In this document: one piece after another, positions 26,197 through 34,607 of the stretch
Layout of the letters: every line of letters begins with the position of its first letter
Position numbering within the stretch: position 1 is the stretch's first letter
Assembly (NCBI GenBank): GCA_000620205.1
Contig: JHVP01000003.1
Coordinates: forward strand, 491,934 to 555,933
Source: Geodermatophilaceae bacterium URHA0031
Lineage (GTDB): Bacteria > Actinomycetota > Actinomycetes > Mycobacteriales > Geodermatophilaceae
Reading direction: 5' to 3'
DNA: 64,000 nucleotides
Translations under genes and position numbers: made by a program
Notes under the pieces: model-generated
Database searches by the model: none
What the model was told of the DNA's origin: nothing
What the model saw: the letters and a program-made list of their open reading frames with translations, nothing else

Positions 26197-27173
26197 CGCG
26201 CGTTCTCCTCCTGGAACAGGGTCGACACCGTCCGCAGCGCCAGGGTGGCGATGAGGATCGTGCCGATCACGGTGATGACCCCTGCCGCTGATGCGAGGCC
26301 GTAGTCATGGGCCGTGTAGAAGGTCTGGTAGATGACGTAGGGCAGGTTGGCCGTGCCGAGCCCACCGGAGGTGATGACGAAGACCGCATCGAAGGTCTGC
26401 ACGATGTAGATCGCCCCGAGCAGCGCGCCCAGCTCCAGGTAGCGCCGCAGGTGCGGGAAGGTCATGTAGCGGAAGATCTGCCAGGCGCTCGCCCCGTCGA
26501 TCCGGGCCGCCTCGATGACGTCCAGCGGCCGGCTCTGCAGCCCCGCCAGCAGGATCAGCATCATGAACGGCGTCCACTGCCAGATCAGGGAGACCTCGAT
26601 CGCCGCCAGCGGCGCCGTGGTGATCCAGTCCGGTTGCGGCGGGTTGTCCGAGCCGAACACCGACCAGATCCAGGTCAGCGTGCCGTTGAGCAGGCCGTAC
26701 TCCGGGTTGAACAGCGCGTGCTTCCAGACCAGCGCCGCCGCCACCGGGACGACGAGGAACGGCGTGATCATCATCGTGCGCACGATGCCCCGGCCGCGGA
26801 ACTGCCGGTCCAGCAGCAGCGCGATGCCCATGCCGAGCAGCAGGCTGACCAGCACGACGACGACGGTGAGGACGATCGTCACCCAGATCGCGTGGCGCGT
26901 GTTGACGTCGGTCAGCACGTTCACGTAGTTGCTCAGGCCGGTGAACCCGCGCTCGTCCGGGTAGTACGCGTTCCAGTCCATGAACGAGATGACCAGGGTC
27001 GCCACGAACGGCAGCTGGGTGATGATGATCGTGAAGATCAGCGCGGGCAGCAACGGCGCCCGGCGGGCCCAGTCGGCAGTCCGGCGCAGCGCATCGCCCG
27101 GCGGCGGCGAGGGCGGCGGCGGTGTGGGCGGCTGCTGACCGCGGCCGGTACCGGTCTCGAGGGTGGTGCTCAT
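26193..27173 (-). CDS. Sugar/polyol ABC permease (MalF type)
   Basis: A 326-residue permease. A proline-rich cytoplasmic tail (about residues 15-30) precedes six membrane segments, and the EAA motif is EAARIDGASAWQIFRYMTFPHLRRYLELGALLGAIYI. GAGGAAGG precedes ATG 27173. It pairs with the MalG-type permease. Confidence 0.87.
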   Translation of the reverse strand: MSTTLETGTGRGQQPPTPPPPSPPPGDALRRTADWARRAPLLPALIFTIIITQLPFVATLVISFMDWNAYYPDERGFTGLSNYVNVLTDVNTRHAIWVTIVLTVVVVLVSLLLGMGIALLLDRQFRGRGIVRTMMITPFLVVPVAAALVWKHALFNPEYGLLNGTLTWIWSVFGSDNPPQPDWITTAPLAAIEVSLIWQWTPFMMLILLAGLQSRPLDVIEAARIDGASAWQIFRYMTFPHLRRYLELGALLGAIYIVQTFDAVFVITSGGLGTANLPYVIYQTFYTAHDYGLASAAGVITVIGTILIATLALRTVSTLFQEENAR

Positions 27174-27210
27174 CGCGCCGCCTTCCTCTGCTGTCGTGCT
27201 GCCGGCCCGG

Positions 27211-28605
27211 TCACTTCGCCTCACGCTCCTGGTAGCGCTCGGACACGTCCTCGGCGAGCTGCTGGCCCCGTTCCAGCGCGTCGTGCACGCTCATCCGGCC
27301 GGCGATCGCGGAGCTGACGTCCTGCGACACCTGGGTCCCGAGGTCGGGGAACTCCGGGATGCCGACGAACTGGATCCCCGGTGCCGGCCGGGGCTGGACG
27401 CCCGGGTTGTTCGGGTCCGCGGACTGGATCGCCGACAGCGTGGGTCCGGCGAACGCCGAGGCCACGGCGAGGTAGTCGGGGTTCTCGTAGGTGGACGCCC
27501 GCTTCCCGGCGGGGACGCTGCTCCAGCCCAGCTCGTTGCCGACCAGTTCCTCGTACTGACGGCTGGAGGCCCAGGAGATGAACTGCCAGGCGGCGTCCTT
27601 CTTCTCACTCGCCTGCTGGATGCTCCAGGACCACGCGTACAGCCACCCCGAGCTGGCGGTCTCCACGACCGGCGCGGCCGCGTAGCCGATCTTGCCCTTG
27701 ACCGGGGAGTCGTCGGCCTCCAGCGAACCCGCGGCGGAGGTCGCGTCGTACCACATCGCGGCGTTGCCCTGGATCAGGTTGTTCAGGCATTCGGTGAAGC
27801 CCGCCTGCGGCGCACCCACCTCGCCGTGCTCGCGGACCAGGTCCACGTAGAACTGGGTGGCCTTCTCGAACCCCTCGCCGTCGACCCTGGCCTGCCAGTC
27901 CTTCTCGAACCACGTACCGCCGAAGGTGTTCACGACCGTGGTCAGCGGCGCGAACACCTGGCCCCAGCCCGGCTGGCCGCGCAGGCAGATGCCGGCCATC
28001 CCCGGCTCGGCGCCGTCGACCTGCGCCGCGATGTCGGCGACCTCCGGCCACGTCGGGTTGGCCGGCATGGTGATGCCGGCGGCGTCCAGCACGTCCTTGC
28101 GGTACATCAGGAACGACGACTCGCCGTAGAACGGTTCGCCGTACAGCTTCCCGTCGTCGCCGGACAGCGATTCGGTCAACGGCCCCAGGATGTCGGGCTG
28201 GTCGAACTCCGGGTCGGCGGCGACGTAGTCGTCCAGCGGGGCGATCCACCCGCTGCGGGCGTAGATCGGGATCTCGAAGTTGCTCAGCGTGGCGACGTCG
28301 TACTGCCCGGCCTGGCTGGAGAACTCCTGGCTGATCTTGTCCCGCACGTCGTTCTCCGGCAGCACGGTGAAGTTCACGTTGATGCCGGTCTCAGCGGTGA
28401 AGTTGTCCGCGGTGAGCTGCTGCAGGTCGACCATCTGCGGGTTGTTGACCATCAGCACGTTGATCGTGTCCGGCCCCCCGCCACCGGGTCCGCCACCCCA
28501 GCCGGCGCAGCCGCTCAGCGTCAGGGCCGCAGTGAGCGTGAGGACCGGGACGGTCCTCCTCCCGCCGACGGGCCGGCGGGTGGGACGGAGTTCGGCTGCA
28601 GGCAT
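27211..28605 (-). CDS. Sugar/polyol ABC substrate-binding lipoprotein
   Basis: This encodes 464 residues. The lipobox LTLSGC gives lipidation at C33. The mature domain opens DTINVLMVNNPQMVDLQQLTADNFTAETGINVNFTVLPEND, and contains PLDDY and the ligand-side YGEPFYGESSFLMYRKDVLDAAG. This is the pattern of sorbitol/mannitol-type binding proteins. It is the first gene of the importer-dehydrogenase operon. A perfect 20-base palindrome starts 28 bases upstream of its start, facing the divergent SorC-family regulator. Confidence 0.86.
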   Translation of the reverse strand: MPAAELRPTRRPVGGRRTVPVLTLTAALTLSGCAGWGGGPGGGGPDTINVLMVNNPQMVDLQQLTADNFTAETGINVNFTVLPENDVRDKISQEFSSQAGQYDVATLSNFEIPIYARSGWIAPLDDYVAADPEFDQPDILGPLTESLSGDDGKLYGEPFYGESSFLMYRKDVLDAAGITMPANPTWPEVADIAAQVDGAEPGMAGICLRGQPGWGQVFAPLTTVVNTFGGTWFEKDWQARVDGEGFEKATQFYVDLVREHGEVGAPQAGFTECLNNLIQGNAAMWYDATSAAGSLEADDSPVKGKIGYAAAPVVETASSGWLYAWSWSIQQASEKKDAAWQFISWASSRQYEELVGNELGWSSVPAGKRASTYENPDYLAVASAFAGPTLSAIQSADPNNPGVQPRPAPGIQFVGIPEFPDLGTQVSQDVSSAIAGRMSVHDALERGQQLAEDVSERYQEREAK

Positions 28606-28632
28606 GGACCTCTCCCGGACAGTCCGGCAGAG

Positions 28633-28652
28633 CGTCGCTCATATGAGCGACG
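28633..28652. promoter_or_regulatory. Perfect 20-base palindromic operator
   Basis: CGTCGCTCATATGAGCGACG is its own reverse complement. It lies just upstream of the binding-protein gene start. A related imperfect site near 28729 repeats its core, so it is probably the operator of the divergent SorC-family regulator. Confidence 0.6.
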
Positions 28653-28728
28653 TCTCCCTCATCTGTGTGAGCTGAGTCTCAGCCGTCGCACCGCAGGCGT
28701 CAAGGGACCTGACAGAATGGGGGCCAGG

Positions 28729-28744
28729 TTGCTCGGATGAGCGG
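28729..28744. promoter_or_regulatory. Second, imperfect copy of the polyol operator
   Basis: TTGCTCGGATGAGCGG matches the core of the perfect palindrome at 12 of 16 positions and lies 13 bases before the regulator's ATG. This fits autoregulation. A further inverted repeat GCTGAG-T-CTCAGC lies between the two sites at about 28669-28681. Confidence 0.45.
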
Positions 28745-28756
28745 AGTGTGCATGTG

Positions 28757-29707
28757 ATGGCCGACCAGGACAGGGGTCCCGCCCAGATCGTCCTCACGGC
28801 CTCGGTGGCGCGCCGCTACTACCTCGACGGACGGTCGAAGGTCGAGATCGCCGAGGAGTTCGGCATGAGCCGGTTCAAGGTGGCCCGCCTGCTCGACGAC
28901 GCCCGGGAGACCGGGCTGGTGCGGATCGAGATCCGGCACCCGGGCGAGATCGACGTCGACCTGTCGGCCCGGCTGCGCGACCGGTACGGGCTGCAGCACG
29001 CGGTCGTCATCGACGTGCCGGACGACGACGCAGCCTCCCTCCGCGGGCACGTCGGCCGGGCCGCGGCGCGCCTGCTCGCCGAGATCATCACGCCGCAGGA
29101 CGTGCTGGGGCTGGCCTGGGCGCGGGCGGTGAGCGCGATGGCCCGGGCTCTCCCCGCGCTGCCGGGGACACCCGTCGTCCAGCTCTCCGGCGCCCTCTCG
29201 ATGCCCGAGGGCCCCGACACGTCGGTGGACGTCGTCCGGGAGGTCGCCCGGCGGTCGGGCGGGGCCGCGCACCTGTTCTACGCGCCGCTCACGCTGCCCG
29301 ACGCCGCGACCGCGCGGGCGCTGCGGCAGCAACCGGAGGTCGCCCGGGCCTTCGACCAGCTGCCGTCGGTGACCAAGGCCGTCGCCGGGGTCGGGCTCTG
29401 GGAGGCCGGCCAGTCGACGCTCTACGACACCGCCACGGACGACGACCGCCGCGAGCTGCGTGAGCTCGGGGTGTGCGCCGACATCTCCGGGGTGTTCGTC
29501 GCCGGCGACGGCACCCCGGTGCCGACCGAGCTGGCCGAGCGGATGATCGCGCTCAACGCCGCGCAGATGCGGGCCATCCCGGAGCTCGTCGTCGTCCCGT
29601 ACGGCACCCGGAAGGCCCCCGCCGTGCGCGCCGCCCTCCGCAGCGGCCTGGTGTCGGGCATCGTGACGCACAGCACCCTGGCGAGGGCCGTCCTCGACGA
29701 GCTGTGA
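28757..29707 (+). CDS. SorC/DeoR-type sugar-binding transcriptional regulator
   Basis: This encodes 316 residues from ATG 28757; GTG 28754 and GTG 28748 are in-frame alternatives. The N-terminal helix-turn-helix is ARRYYLDGRSKVEIAEEFGMSRFKVARLLDDARETGLV. The larger C-terminal sugar-phosphate-binding domain has GRAAARLLAEIITPQDVLGLAWARAVSAMARAL and closes with a conserved GIVTHSTLARAVLD. Such regulators respond to phosphorylated sugars or polyols. It is divergent from the polyol importer operon, which is the likely target. Confidence 0.87.
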   Translation: MADQDRGPAQIVLTASVARRYYLDGRSKVEIAEEFGMSRFKVARLLDDARETGLVRIEIRHPGEIDVDLSARLRDRYGLQHAVVIDVPDDDAASLRGHVGRAAARLLAEIITPQDVLGLAWARAVSAMARALPALPGTPVVQLSGALSMPEGPDTSVDVVREVARRSGGAAHLFYAPLTLPDAATARALRQQPEVARAFDQLPSVTKAVAGVGLWEAGQSTLYDTATDDDRRELRELGVCADISGVFVAGDGTPVPTELAERMIALNAAQMRAIPELVVVPYGTRKAPAVRAALRSGLVSGIVTHSTLARAVLDEL

Positions 29708-29733
29708 CGGTCGGCGCGGGGACGCGACCGGAC

Positions 29734-30546
29734 GTGAGCCTGGAGGCGGCGGTGCTCGATCGGAGAGAACCCGAGGTCCAGCTCGTCGGCGGGACCGCCA
29801 ACCGCGGTCGGGTCGTCCGGATCGGCGACACCGTGCGCCGGCCGCTGCGCCCCACCAGCCCGGCCACCCACGCCCTGCTCGACCACCTGGCGGCGGTGGG
29901 GTTCGACGGCGCTCCGCAGTACCTCGGGGTGGACGACGAGGGCCGCGAGGTCCTCTCCTACGTGCCGGGCACCGCGGTCACGCCGCCGTACCCGGCCTGG
30001 GCGCTGACCGACGACGCGCTGACGAGCGTGGCCCACCTGCTCCGCGACTACCACGGGGCGGTCAGCAGCTTCGACCCGACGCCGCACGCCTGGCCGCCCT
30101 CACCGCCGTCCCCGTTCACCGGCGAGCTGGTCAGCCACAACGACGTGAACCTGGACAACGTCGTCTTCCGCGACCGGCGGGCCGCTGCGCTGATCGACTT
30201 CGACCTGGCGAGTCCCGGCAGCCGGGTGTGGGACGTCGCGTGCGCGGCCCGGCTCTGGACCCCGCTGCGGCCCGACCGGCACATCCACGACGGGCGGCGG
30301 GGCCAGGTGCTGGCCCGGCTGCGGCTGTTCGTCGACGGCTACGGGCTCGGCGACAGCGACCGGGACCGGCTGGTCACGGCGGTCCGGGAGAACCACGAGT
30401 GGTGCTACGACGTCATCGGGACGGCGGCCGCAGACGGCCACGCGGGCTTCTCCGAGTACCTGGCCGCCGGCGCCGGGGTCCGGGCCGAGCAGGTCCGCGC
30501 TTGGTACGACGAGGCCGCCGACGTGCTGGCCGCGGCGCTGCGCTGA
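29734..30546 (+). CDS. Aminoglycoside-phosphotransferase-fold (APH) protein
   Basis: About 270 residues. GTG 29734 is used here; GTG 29704, overlapping the regulator stop in a GTGA, is equally possible and adds 10 residues. The kinase-like fold is shown by the catalytic loop LVSHNDVNLDNVVF (HND replaces the usual HGD) and the metal motif LIDFDLASPG. Substrates in this superfamily range from aminoglycosides to choline, sugars and small metabolites. Position next to the sugar regulator allows a metabolite-kinase role; resistance should not be assumed. Confidence 0.72.
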   Translation: MSLEAAVLDRREPEVQLVGGTANRGRVVRIGDTVRRPLRPTSPATHALLDHLAAVGFDGAPQYLGVDDEGREVLSYVPGTAVTPPYPAWALTDDALTSVAHLLRDYHGAVSSFDPTPHAWPPSPPSPFTGELVSHNDVNLDNVVFRDRRAAALIDFDLASPGSRVWDVACAARLWTPLRPDRHIHDGRRGQVLARLRLFVDGYGLGDSDRDRLVTAVRENHEWCYDVIGTAAADGHAGFSEYLAAGAGVRAEQVRAWYDEAADVLAAALR

Positions 30547-30580
30547 CCGCCGCCGCGCCCTCGGGTGGGGCCGCGCGTCC

Positions 30581-31180
30581 TCAGCGCACCACGGGGAACA
30601 GCAGGTGGGTGACGCGGTCGCCCTGGACGCAGACCGTCGGGTCGCCGAGCGGGACGTCGTCCTGGGTGAGCTCGCCGAAGAACGGCCGCCCCCTGCCCAT
30701 GACGACCGGGACCAGGTCGACGGCCACCTCGTCGAGCAGCCCCAGCTCCAGGCACTGCCGGGCGATGGTCCCGGCGGTGACCGCGACGGTGCGGTCGCCG
30801 GCGAGCTCCTGCGCCCGCGCGACGGCGTCGTCGACGCCCGTGGGAACGAAGGAGAAGGGCGCGTCGGGATGGGCGTCGACCCACTCGGTGGGGACGGAGT
30901 GGGTCACCACCACCACCGGCACGTCCAGGGTGTGCCGCCCGCCCCAGCCGTCGGTGACGTCGAACAGCGTCCGGCCGCAGACGAGCGCACCGAGCCCGGA
31001 CGTCCACCGGCGCCAGTACCCGGCGCTCTCCGGGCTCAGGTGCAAGGTGATGCCGGGCGATGCGGTCGGGATCTCCACCTCCCCGTTCTGCAGCCAGTCG
31101 AACAGCCGCCCGATGGTGTTGTCGTGCTCGGCGATGTAGCCGTCCAGCGACATCGATGCCGACGCGATGACCCTGCCCAT
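30581..31180 (-). CDS. Dihydrofolate-reductase-fold (RibD C-terminal) protein
   Basis: A 199-residue single-domain reductase. MGRVIASASMSLDGYIAEHDNTIGRLFDW at the start and LGALVCGRTLFDVTDGWGG in the middle are typical of the RibD_C / DHFR-like family. AGTIARQCLELGLLDEVAVDLVPVVMGRGRPFF forms the second half of the NADPH site. These are NADPH-dependent reductases of mostly unknown substrate. It converges with the APH-fold gene. Confidence 0.82.
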   Translation of the reverse strand: MGRVIASASMSLDGYIAEHDNTIGRLFDWLQNGEVEIPTASPGITLHLSPESAGYWRRWTSGLGALVCGRTLFDVTDGWGGRHTLDVPVVVVTHSVPTEWVDAHPDAPFSFVPTGVDDAVARAQELAGDRTVAVTAGTIARQCLELGLLDEVAVDLVPVVMGRGRPFFGELTQDDVPLGDPTVCVQGDRVTHLLFPVVR

Positions 31181-31299
31181 CAGATCCTCCCTCGGTCCCG
31201 CCCCGCGAATGGGCCTCCTCCGGAGGACCGGCGCGGTGGCGGGAAGTCGTCGGTCGAATCCGGTTGACCTGCACCGGTCCGGAGGCGTTGGTTCGGCGC

Positions 31300-32391
31300 A
31301 TGGCCGATGTCCAGGGCTGCTACGACGACCTGTTCGCCGCCGTGCCGACGGCGCTGGCCGGGTTGCTGGACGAGGGCGACGTCGGCGGCTCGGTCGCGGT
31401 GTTCGTGGACGGCGCGCCGGTGGTGGACGTCTGGGGCGGGTCGACCGACGCCGACCGCACGATGCCCTGGCAGCGGGACACGATCACCAACGTCTGGTCG
31501 GTCACGAAGACGATGACGGCGTTGTGCGCGCTGGTCCTGGTCGACCGCGGCGACCTCGACCTGGATGCGCCCGTCGTCCGTTACTGGCCCGAGTTCTCCG
31601 CACCAGGTGTCCTGACCCGGCACCTGCTCTCCCACACGGCCGGCCTGCCCGACTGGGAGGGACCGGTCGAGGAGCTCTACGACTGGCCGGCCGCCACGGC
31701 CCGGCTGGCCGCCTCGGCACCGCAGTGGGAACCGGGGACGGCCGCCGGGTACCACTCGCTCACCCAGGGGTTCCTGGTCGGTGAGGTGCTGCGTCGGGTC
31801 ACCGGCCGGAGCGTGGGCGAGTTCTTCGCCGCGGAGGTGGCCGGACCGCTGGGCGCCGACTTCTCCATCGGGCTGCCCGCCGAGCAGGACTCCCGGGTCG
31901 CGCTCGCCGTCCCGCCGCCGGGCCGGGACGAGGAGTACACCGCGGGCTCGGCCAGCGGGTCGCCCACCCCCGGCACCGCCGTCCGGGTGCGGGACGGGAA
32001 CAGCGTGGCCTGGCGTCGCGCGCAGATCCCGGCGGCCAGCGGCTTCGGCAACGCCCGCTCGGTCGCCCTCGTGCAGTCGGTGCTGGCCTGCGGAGGAGCC
32101 GTGGCCGGGGTGCGGCTGCTGTCGCCGGCAGGGTGCGAGCGCGCCTGGGAGGAGCAGTTCAGCGGCGTGGACCGCACGCTGGGCATGCCGGCGCGGTGGG
32201 GGCTGGGCTACGGCCTGTTCGGCAGCAGCCTCGGCTGGGGTGGCTGGGGCGGCTCGCTGGTCATGGTCGACCCCGGGGAGCGCCTGGTGGTGGCGTACGT
32301 GACGAACCAGATGCGCGAACCCGCCGGCGACACCCGGGGACTGGAGCTGGTGATGGCCGCCTACGACGGGCTCCCCGCCCTGCGGGCGTGA
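31300..32391 (+). CDS. Beta-lactamase-fold serine hydrolase / esterase
   Basis: A 363-residue enzyme of the class C beta-lactamase superfamily. The nucleophile motif is SVTK (S67-K70), followed by LTRHLLSHTAGLPDWEG. The second motif reads GYHSLTQG, Tyr-x-Ser instead of Tyr-x-Asn, as in esterase-type members. A late WGGWGGS replaces the KTG box. Probable function is hydrolysis of an ester or peptide; antibiotic hydrolysis is unlikely. ATG 31300 is chosen because the domain begins right after it. No signal peptide is seen. Confidence 0.82.
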   Translation: MADVQGCYDDLFAAVPTALAGLLDEGDVGGSVAVFVDGAPVVDVWGGSTDADRTMPWQRDTITNVWSVTKTMTALCALVLVDRGDLDLDAPVVRYWPEFSAPGVLTRHLLSHTAGLPDWEGPVEELYDWPAATARLAASAPQWEPGTAAGYHSLTQGFLVGEVLRRVTGRSVGEFFAAEVAGPLGADFSIGLPAEQDSRVALAVPPPGRDEEYTAGSASGSPTPGTAVRVRDGNSVAWRRAQIPAASGFGNARSVALVQSVLACGGAVAGVRLLSPAGCERAWEEQFSGVDRTLGMPARWGLGYGLFGSSLGWGGWGGSLVMVDPGERLVVAYVTNQMREPAGDTRGLELVMAAYDGLPALRA

Positions 32392-32509
32392 TCGGAGGTC
32401 GCCCGGCGACGGCGACGCCACGCCCGAGGTCGGAGAGTCAGCGCAGCGCTGTCGGCTACGGCCCGCCGCGCGGCACGAGGGCGCTGTGGTCGTCCATCGG
32501 CCGTCTTCC

Positions 32510-32541
32510 TCAAGTTGACACTTGCTCAAGCAATGACTTGA
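32510..32541 (+). promoter_or_regulatory. Promoter-operator with repeated CAAGT half-sites
   Basis: The segment holds nested inverted repeats: CAAGT-TGAC-ACTTG at 32511-32524 and TCAAG-CAATGA-CTTGA across about 32526-32541. TTGACA at 32515-32520 is a perfect -35 box and TTGAAT 17 bases later a possible -10. The repeats overlap the promoter of the ArsR-type gene and suit autorepression. Confidence 0.5.
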
Positions 32542-32550
32542 ATAACCTTC

Positions 32551-32898
32551 ATGGCGGTGACCCTCGACGACGGGCGGCTCGACGCGGTGTTCGCCGCGCT
32601 CGCCGATCGCACCCGGCGCGACATCGTGGCCCGGCTGTGCGAGGGCGAGGCGACGGTCAAGGAGCTCGCGGCCCCGCACGCGATGAGCGTGCAGGCCGTG
32701 TCCCAGCACATCGGGGTGCTCGAGCGGTGCGGCCTGGTCAGCCGCGGCCGGCAACGGCAGACCCGCCCGTGCCGGCTGGAGCCGCAGGCGCTGGAGACCG
32801 CGATGTCCTGGATCGACGAGAGCCGGCGGATCTGGGCCGAGCGGATGGACCGGCTCGAGACGCACCTGGCTCGCCTGCAGGACGGCCAGCAGCGGTGA
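32551..32898 (+). CDS. ArsR-type transcriptional regulator
   Basis: A 115-residue winged-helix protein: VFAALADRTRRDIVARLCEGEATVKELAAPHAMSVQAVSQHIGVLERCGLVSRGRQ. No cysteine metal site of the classic ArsR type is seen in the recognition helix, so it may sense something other than metals. It is the first gene of a three-gene unit with GTGA overlaps: regulator, SRPBCC protein, mycothiol-dependent enzyme. This ArsR-SRPBCC pairing is common in actinobacteria. Confidence 0.85.
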   Translation: MAVTLDDGRLDAVFAALADRTRRDIVARLCEGEATVKELAAPHAMSVQAVSQHIGVLERCGLVSRGRQRQTRPCRLEPQALETAMSWIDESRRIWAERMDRLETHLARLQDGQQR

Positions 32899-33335
32899 AC
32901 GCCGACGAGCTCGTCCACCGGAGGGTCTTCCGCGCGCCACGCGAGCTGGTGTGGCGGTGCCTGACCGAGCCCGCCGAGCTCGCCCAGTTCTGGGGTCCGC
33001 GCGGCATGGTCACCCCGCTGGAGGAGATCGTCGTCGAACTCCACGCCGGGGGGCGCTTCGAGACCCTGATGACCGGTGACTCGGTCAGCCATCGGATGGT
33101 CGCCACGTTCACCGAGGTCGTCCCGCCGGAACGGCTCGCCTGGATCGAGCCGGCCACCGGTGTGCACACGACCGGCACGCTCACCGACCTCGGGGACGGC
33201 CGCACCGAGGTCGTCGTCCACCAGCGGCACGTGCCCGAGCCGATGCGCTCGCCCGAGGCCCGGGCCGGTTTCCTCAGCTCCCTCGACAAGCTCGAGGAGC
33301 ATCTCGCCCGCCTGACCCACGAGGAGCGACCGTGA
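32895..33335 (+). CDS. SRPBCC (AHSA1-like) protein
   Basis: A 146-residue protein with the AHSA1/START pattern: VHRRVFRAPRELVWRCLTEPAELAQFWGPRGM, a strand-rich middle with GGRFETLMTG, and a closing helix GFLSSLDKLEEHLARLT. The fold gives a hydrophobic ligand cavity. It is coupled to the ArsR gene and the following gene by overlapping GTGA codons. Confidence 0.82.
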   Translation: MNADELVHRRVFRAPRELVWRCLTEPAELAQFWGPRGMVTPLEEIVVELHAGGRFETLMTGDSVSHRMVATFTEVVPPERLAWIEPATGVHTTGTLTDLGDGRTEVVVHQRHVPEPMRSPEARAGFLSSLDKLEEHLARLTHEERP

Positions 33336-33928
33336 CAGACCTGCAGCCCTGGGTGGCACCGACCTTCGCCGGCCTCGCCGATCTGCTCGCGTCCACGCCC
33401 GCCGAGACCTGGGACGCGCCGACGCTCTGCGAGGGGTGGCAGGTGCGGCACGTGGTCGCGCACGTGGCCATGCCCGTCCGGCTGACGCCCGAGACGTTCG
33501 GCGCGGAGATGGCGGCGGCCGGCGGGGACTTCGGCGTGCTGTCGAACACCGTGGCCGCACGCGATGCCTCCCTCCCGGCCGCCGACCAGCTGGACGCGCT
33601 GCGCTCCCCCACGCTGCACGCGTGGCAGCCGCCCGGTGGCGGCGAGGTCGGGGCGCTCACCCACGCCGTCATCCACTCCCTGGACGTCACCGTGGCGCTC
33701 GACCGGCCGGCGGTCGCGCCGGCGGACGCCGTGATCGCCGTCCTCGACCAGCTCACCGGCGCCGACGGCGCCTGGTTCGGCATCGACCTGACCGGCGTCC
33801 GCCTCGAGGCCACCGACACCGACTGGAGCTGGGGCACGGGGGACGTCGTCCGGGCCGACAGCGGCCAGCTCGTGGCGCTGCTCAGCGGCCGTACCCTGCC
33901 CGACGGCCGGAGCCTGCCCCGCCGCTGA
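33332..33928 (+). CDS. Maleylpyruvate-isomerase-family mycothiol-dependent enzyme
   Basis: A 198-residue DinB-fold protein. LADLLASTPAETWDAPTLCEGWQVRHVVAHVAMPVRL carries the histidines typical of the mycothiol-dependent maleylpyruvate isomerase N-terminal family; GALTHAVIHSLDVTVALDRP supplies the third. Mycothiol is the main thiol of actinobacteria. The reaction is not known for this subgroup. It closes the ArsR-SRPBCC operon. Confidence 0.78.
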   Translation: MTDLQPWVAPTFAGLADLLASTPAETWDAPTLCEGWQVRHVVAHVAMPVRLTPETFGAEMAAAGGDFGVLSNTVAARDASLPAADQLDALRSPTLHAWQPPGGGEVGALTHAVIHSLDVTVALDRPAVAPADAVIAVLDQLTGADGAWFGIDLTGVRLEATDTDWSWGTGDVVRADSGQLVALLSGRTLPDGRSLPRR

Positions 33929-33932
33929 GCGC

Positions 33933-34532
33933 CTACCCGGCGTCCCCGTCCGGCGGCAGCGGCTCGTGGAGGTAGCGCTGGACGGTCTCCCCGACGGTCG
34001 CCGCGATCACGCCCGGCGGCATCGCGGCGAAGGGCGGGAGCTCGAGGACGGACCGGGCCAGCGCGAGGCCCAGCACCTGGCTGGCCACCAGCGCCGCGCG
34101 CTGCGGCGCCTCCGCCTCGTCGGCGACCAGCCGGCGCACGGCGGGGACGAGCTGGTCGGCGAAGAGCTCCCGCATGGCGGCTGCCGCGTCGGCATCGGCA
34201 GCCGCGGAACGCAGCAGGCTCACCAGCACGGAGCCCTCCAGGGTCCCGGCGTCCCAGCGCGTGAGGACGTGCTCGACGAGCCGCTCCCCGTGCTCGCTCC
34301 TCGGCGCGTCGCTCAGATCGGGGATCCGCAGGTCGACGTCGGTGGCGGCGGCGAACAACCCGGGCTTGGAGCCGAAGTACCGGACCACCAGGGCCGCGTC
34401 GACCCCGACGTCCCGGGCGACGGCGCGCAGGGACGCCGAGCGGTAGCCCTCCGCGGCGAAGCGCGTTCGCGCCGCGGCCAGGATCGCGGCCCTGGTGTCC
34501 GACGAGCGCCCCGTCCCTGGCATGCCCGCCAT
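33933..34532 (-). CDS. TetR-family transcriptional regulator
   Basis: This encodes 199 residues. The N-terminal helix-turn-helix is AARTRFAAEGYRSASLRAVARDVGVDAALVVRYFGSKPGLFAAAT. The C-terminal domain is alanine-rich and helical, matching the TetR_C group used by many actinobacterial repressors. Two near-identical inverted repeats lie between it and the divergent ICMT gene, so it probably controls both itself and that gene. ATG 34532 or 34523 are both possible starts. Confidence 0.86.
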   Translation of the reverse strand: MAGMPGTGRSSDTRAAILAAARTRFAAEGYRSASLRAVARDVGVDAALVVRYFGSKPGLFAAATDVDLRIPDLSDAPRSEHGERLVEHVLTRWDAGTLEGSVLVSLLRSAAADADAAAAMRELFADQLVPAVRRLVADEAEAPQRAALVASQVLGLALARSVLELPPFAAMPPGVIAATVGETVQRYLHEPLPPDGDAG

Positions 34533-34536
34533 GCTA

Positions 34537-34597
34537 GGTCAACACCCGTTGACCCGACCCCACCGTCGTCCTACGCTGGGGTCAACAGGCGTTGACC
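34537..34597. promoter_or_regulatory. Twin TetR operators
   Basis: GGTCAACACCCGTTGACC (34537-34554) and GGTCAACAGGCGTTGACC (34580-34597) share 7-base arms around a 4-base spacer. They are 43 bases apart centre to centre, about four helical turns, so two dimers would bind the same face of the DNA. The first nearly touches the TetR start codon and the second ends 10 bases before the ICMT ATG. Confidence 0.7.
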
Positions 34598-34607
34598 TGG
34601 AGGTGTC

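Noticed and set aside
29734..30546. Antibiotic-resistance kinase.
   Set aside because: The APH fold is shared by many metabolite kinases; the catalytic loop is HND and the neighbour is a sugar-responsive regulator. Resistance is not supported.
31300..32391. True beta-lactamase.
   Set aside because: Tyr-x-Ser instead of Tyr-x-Asn, no KTG box and no signal peptide; it fits the esterase/serine hydrolase group.
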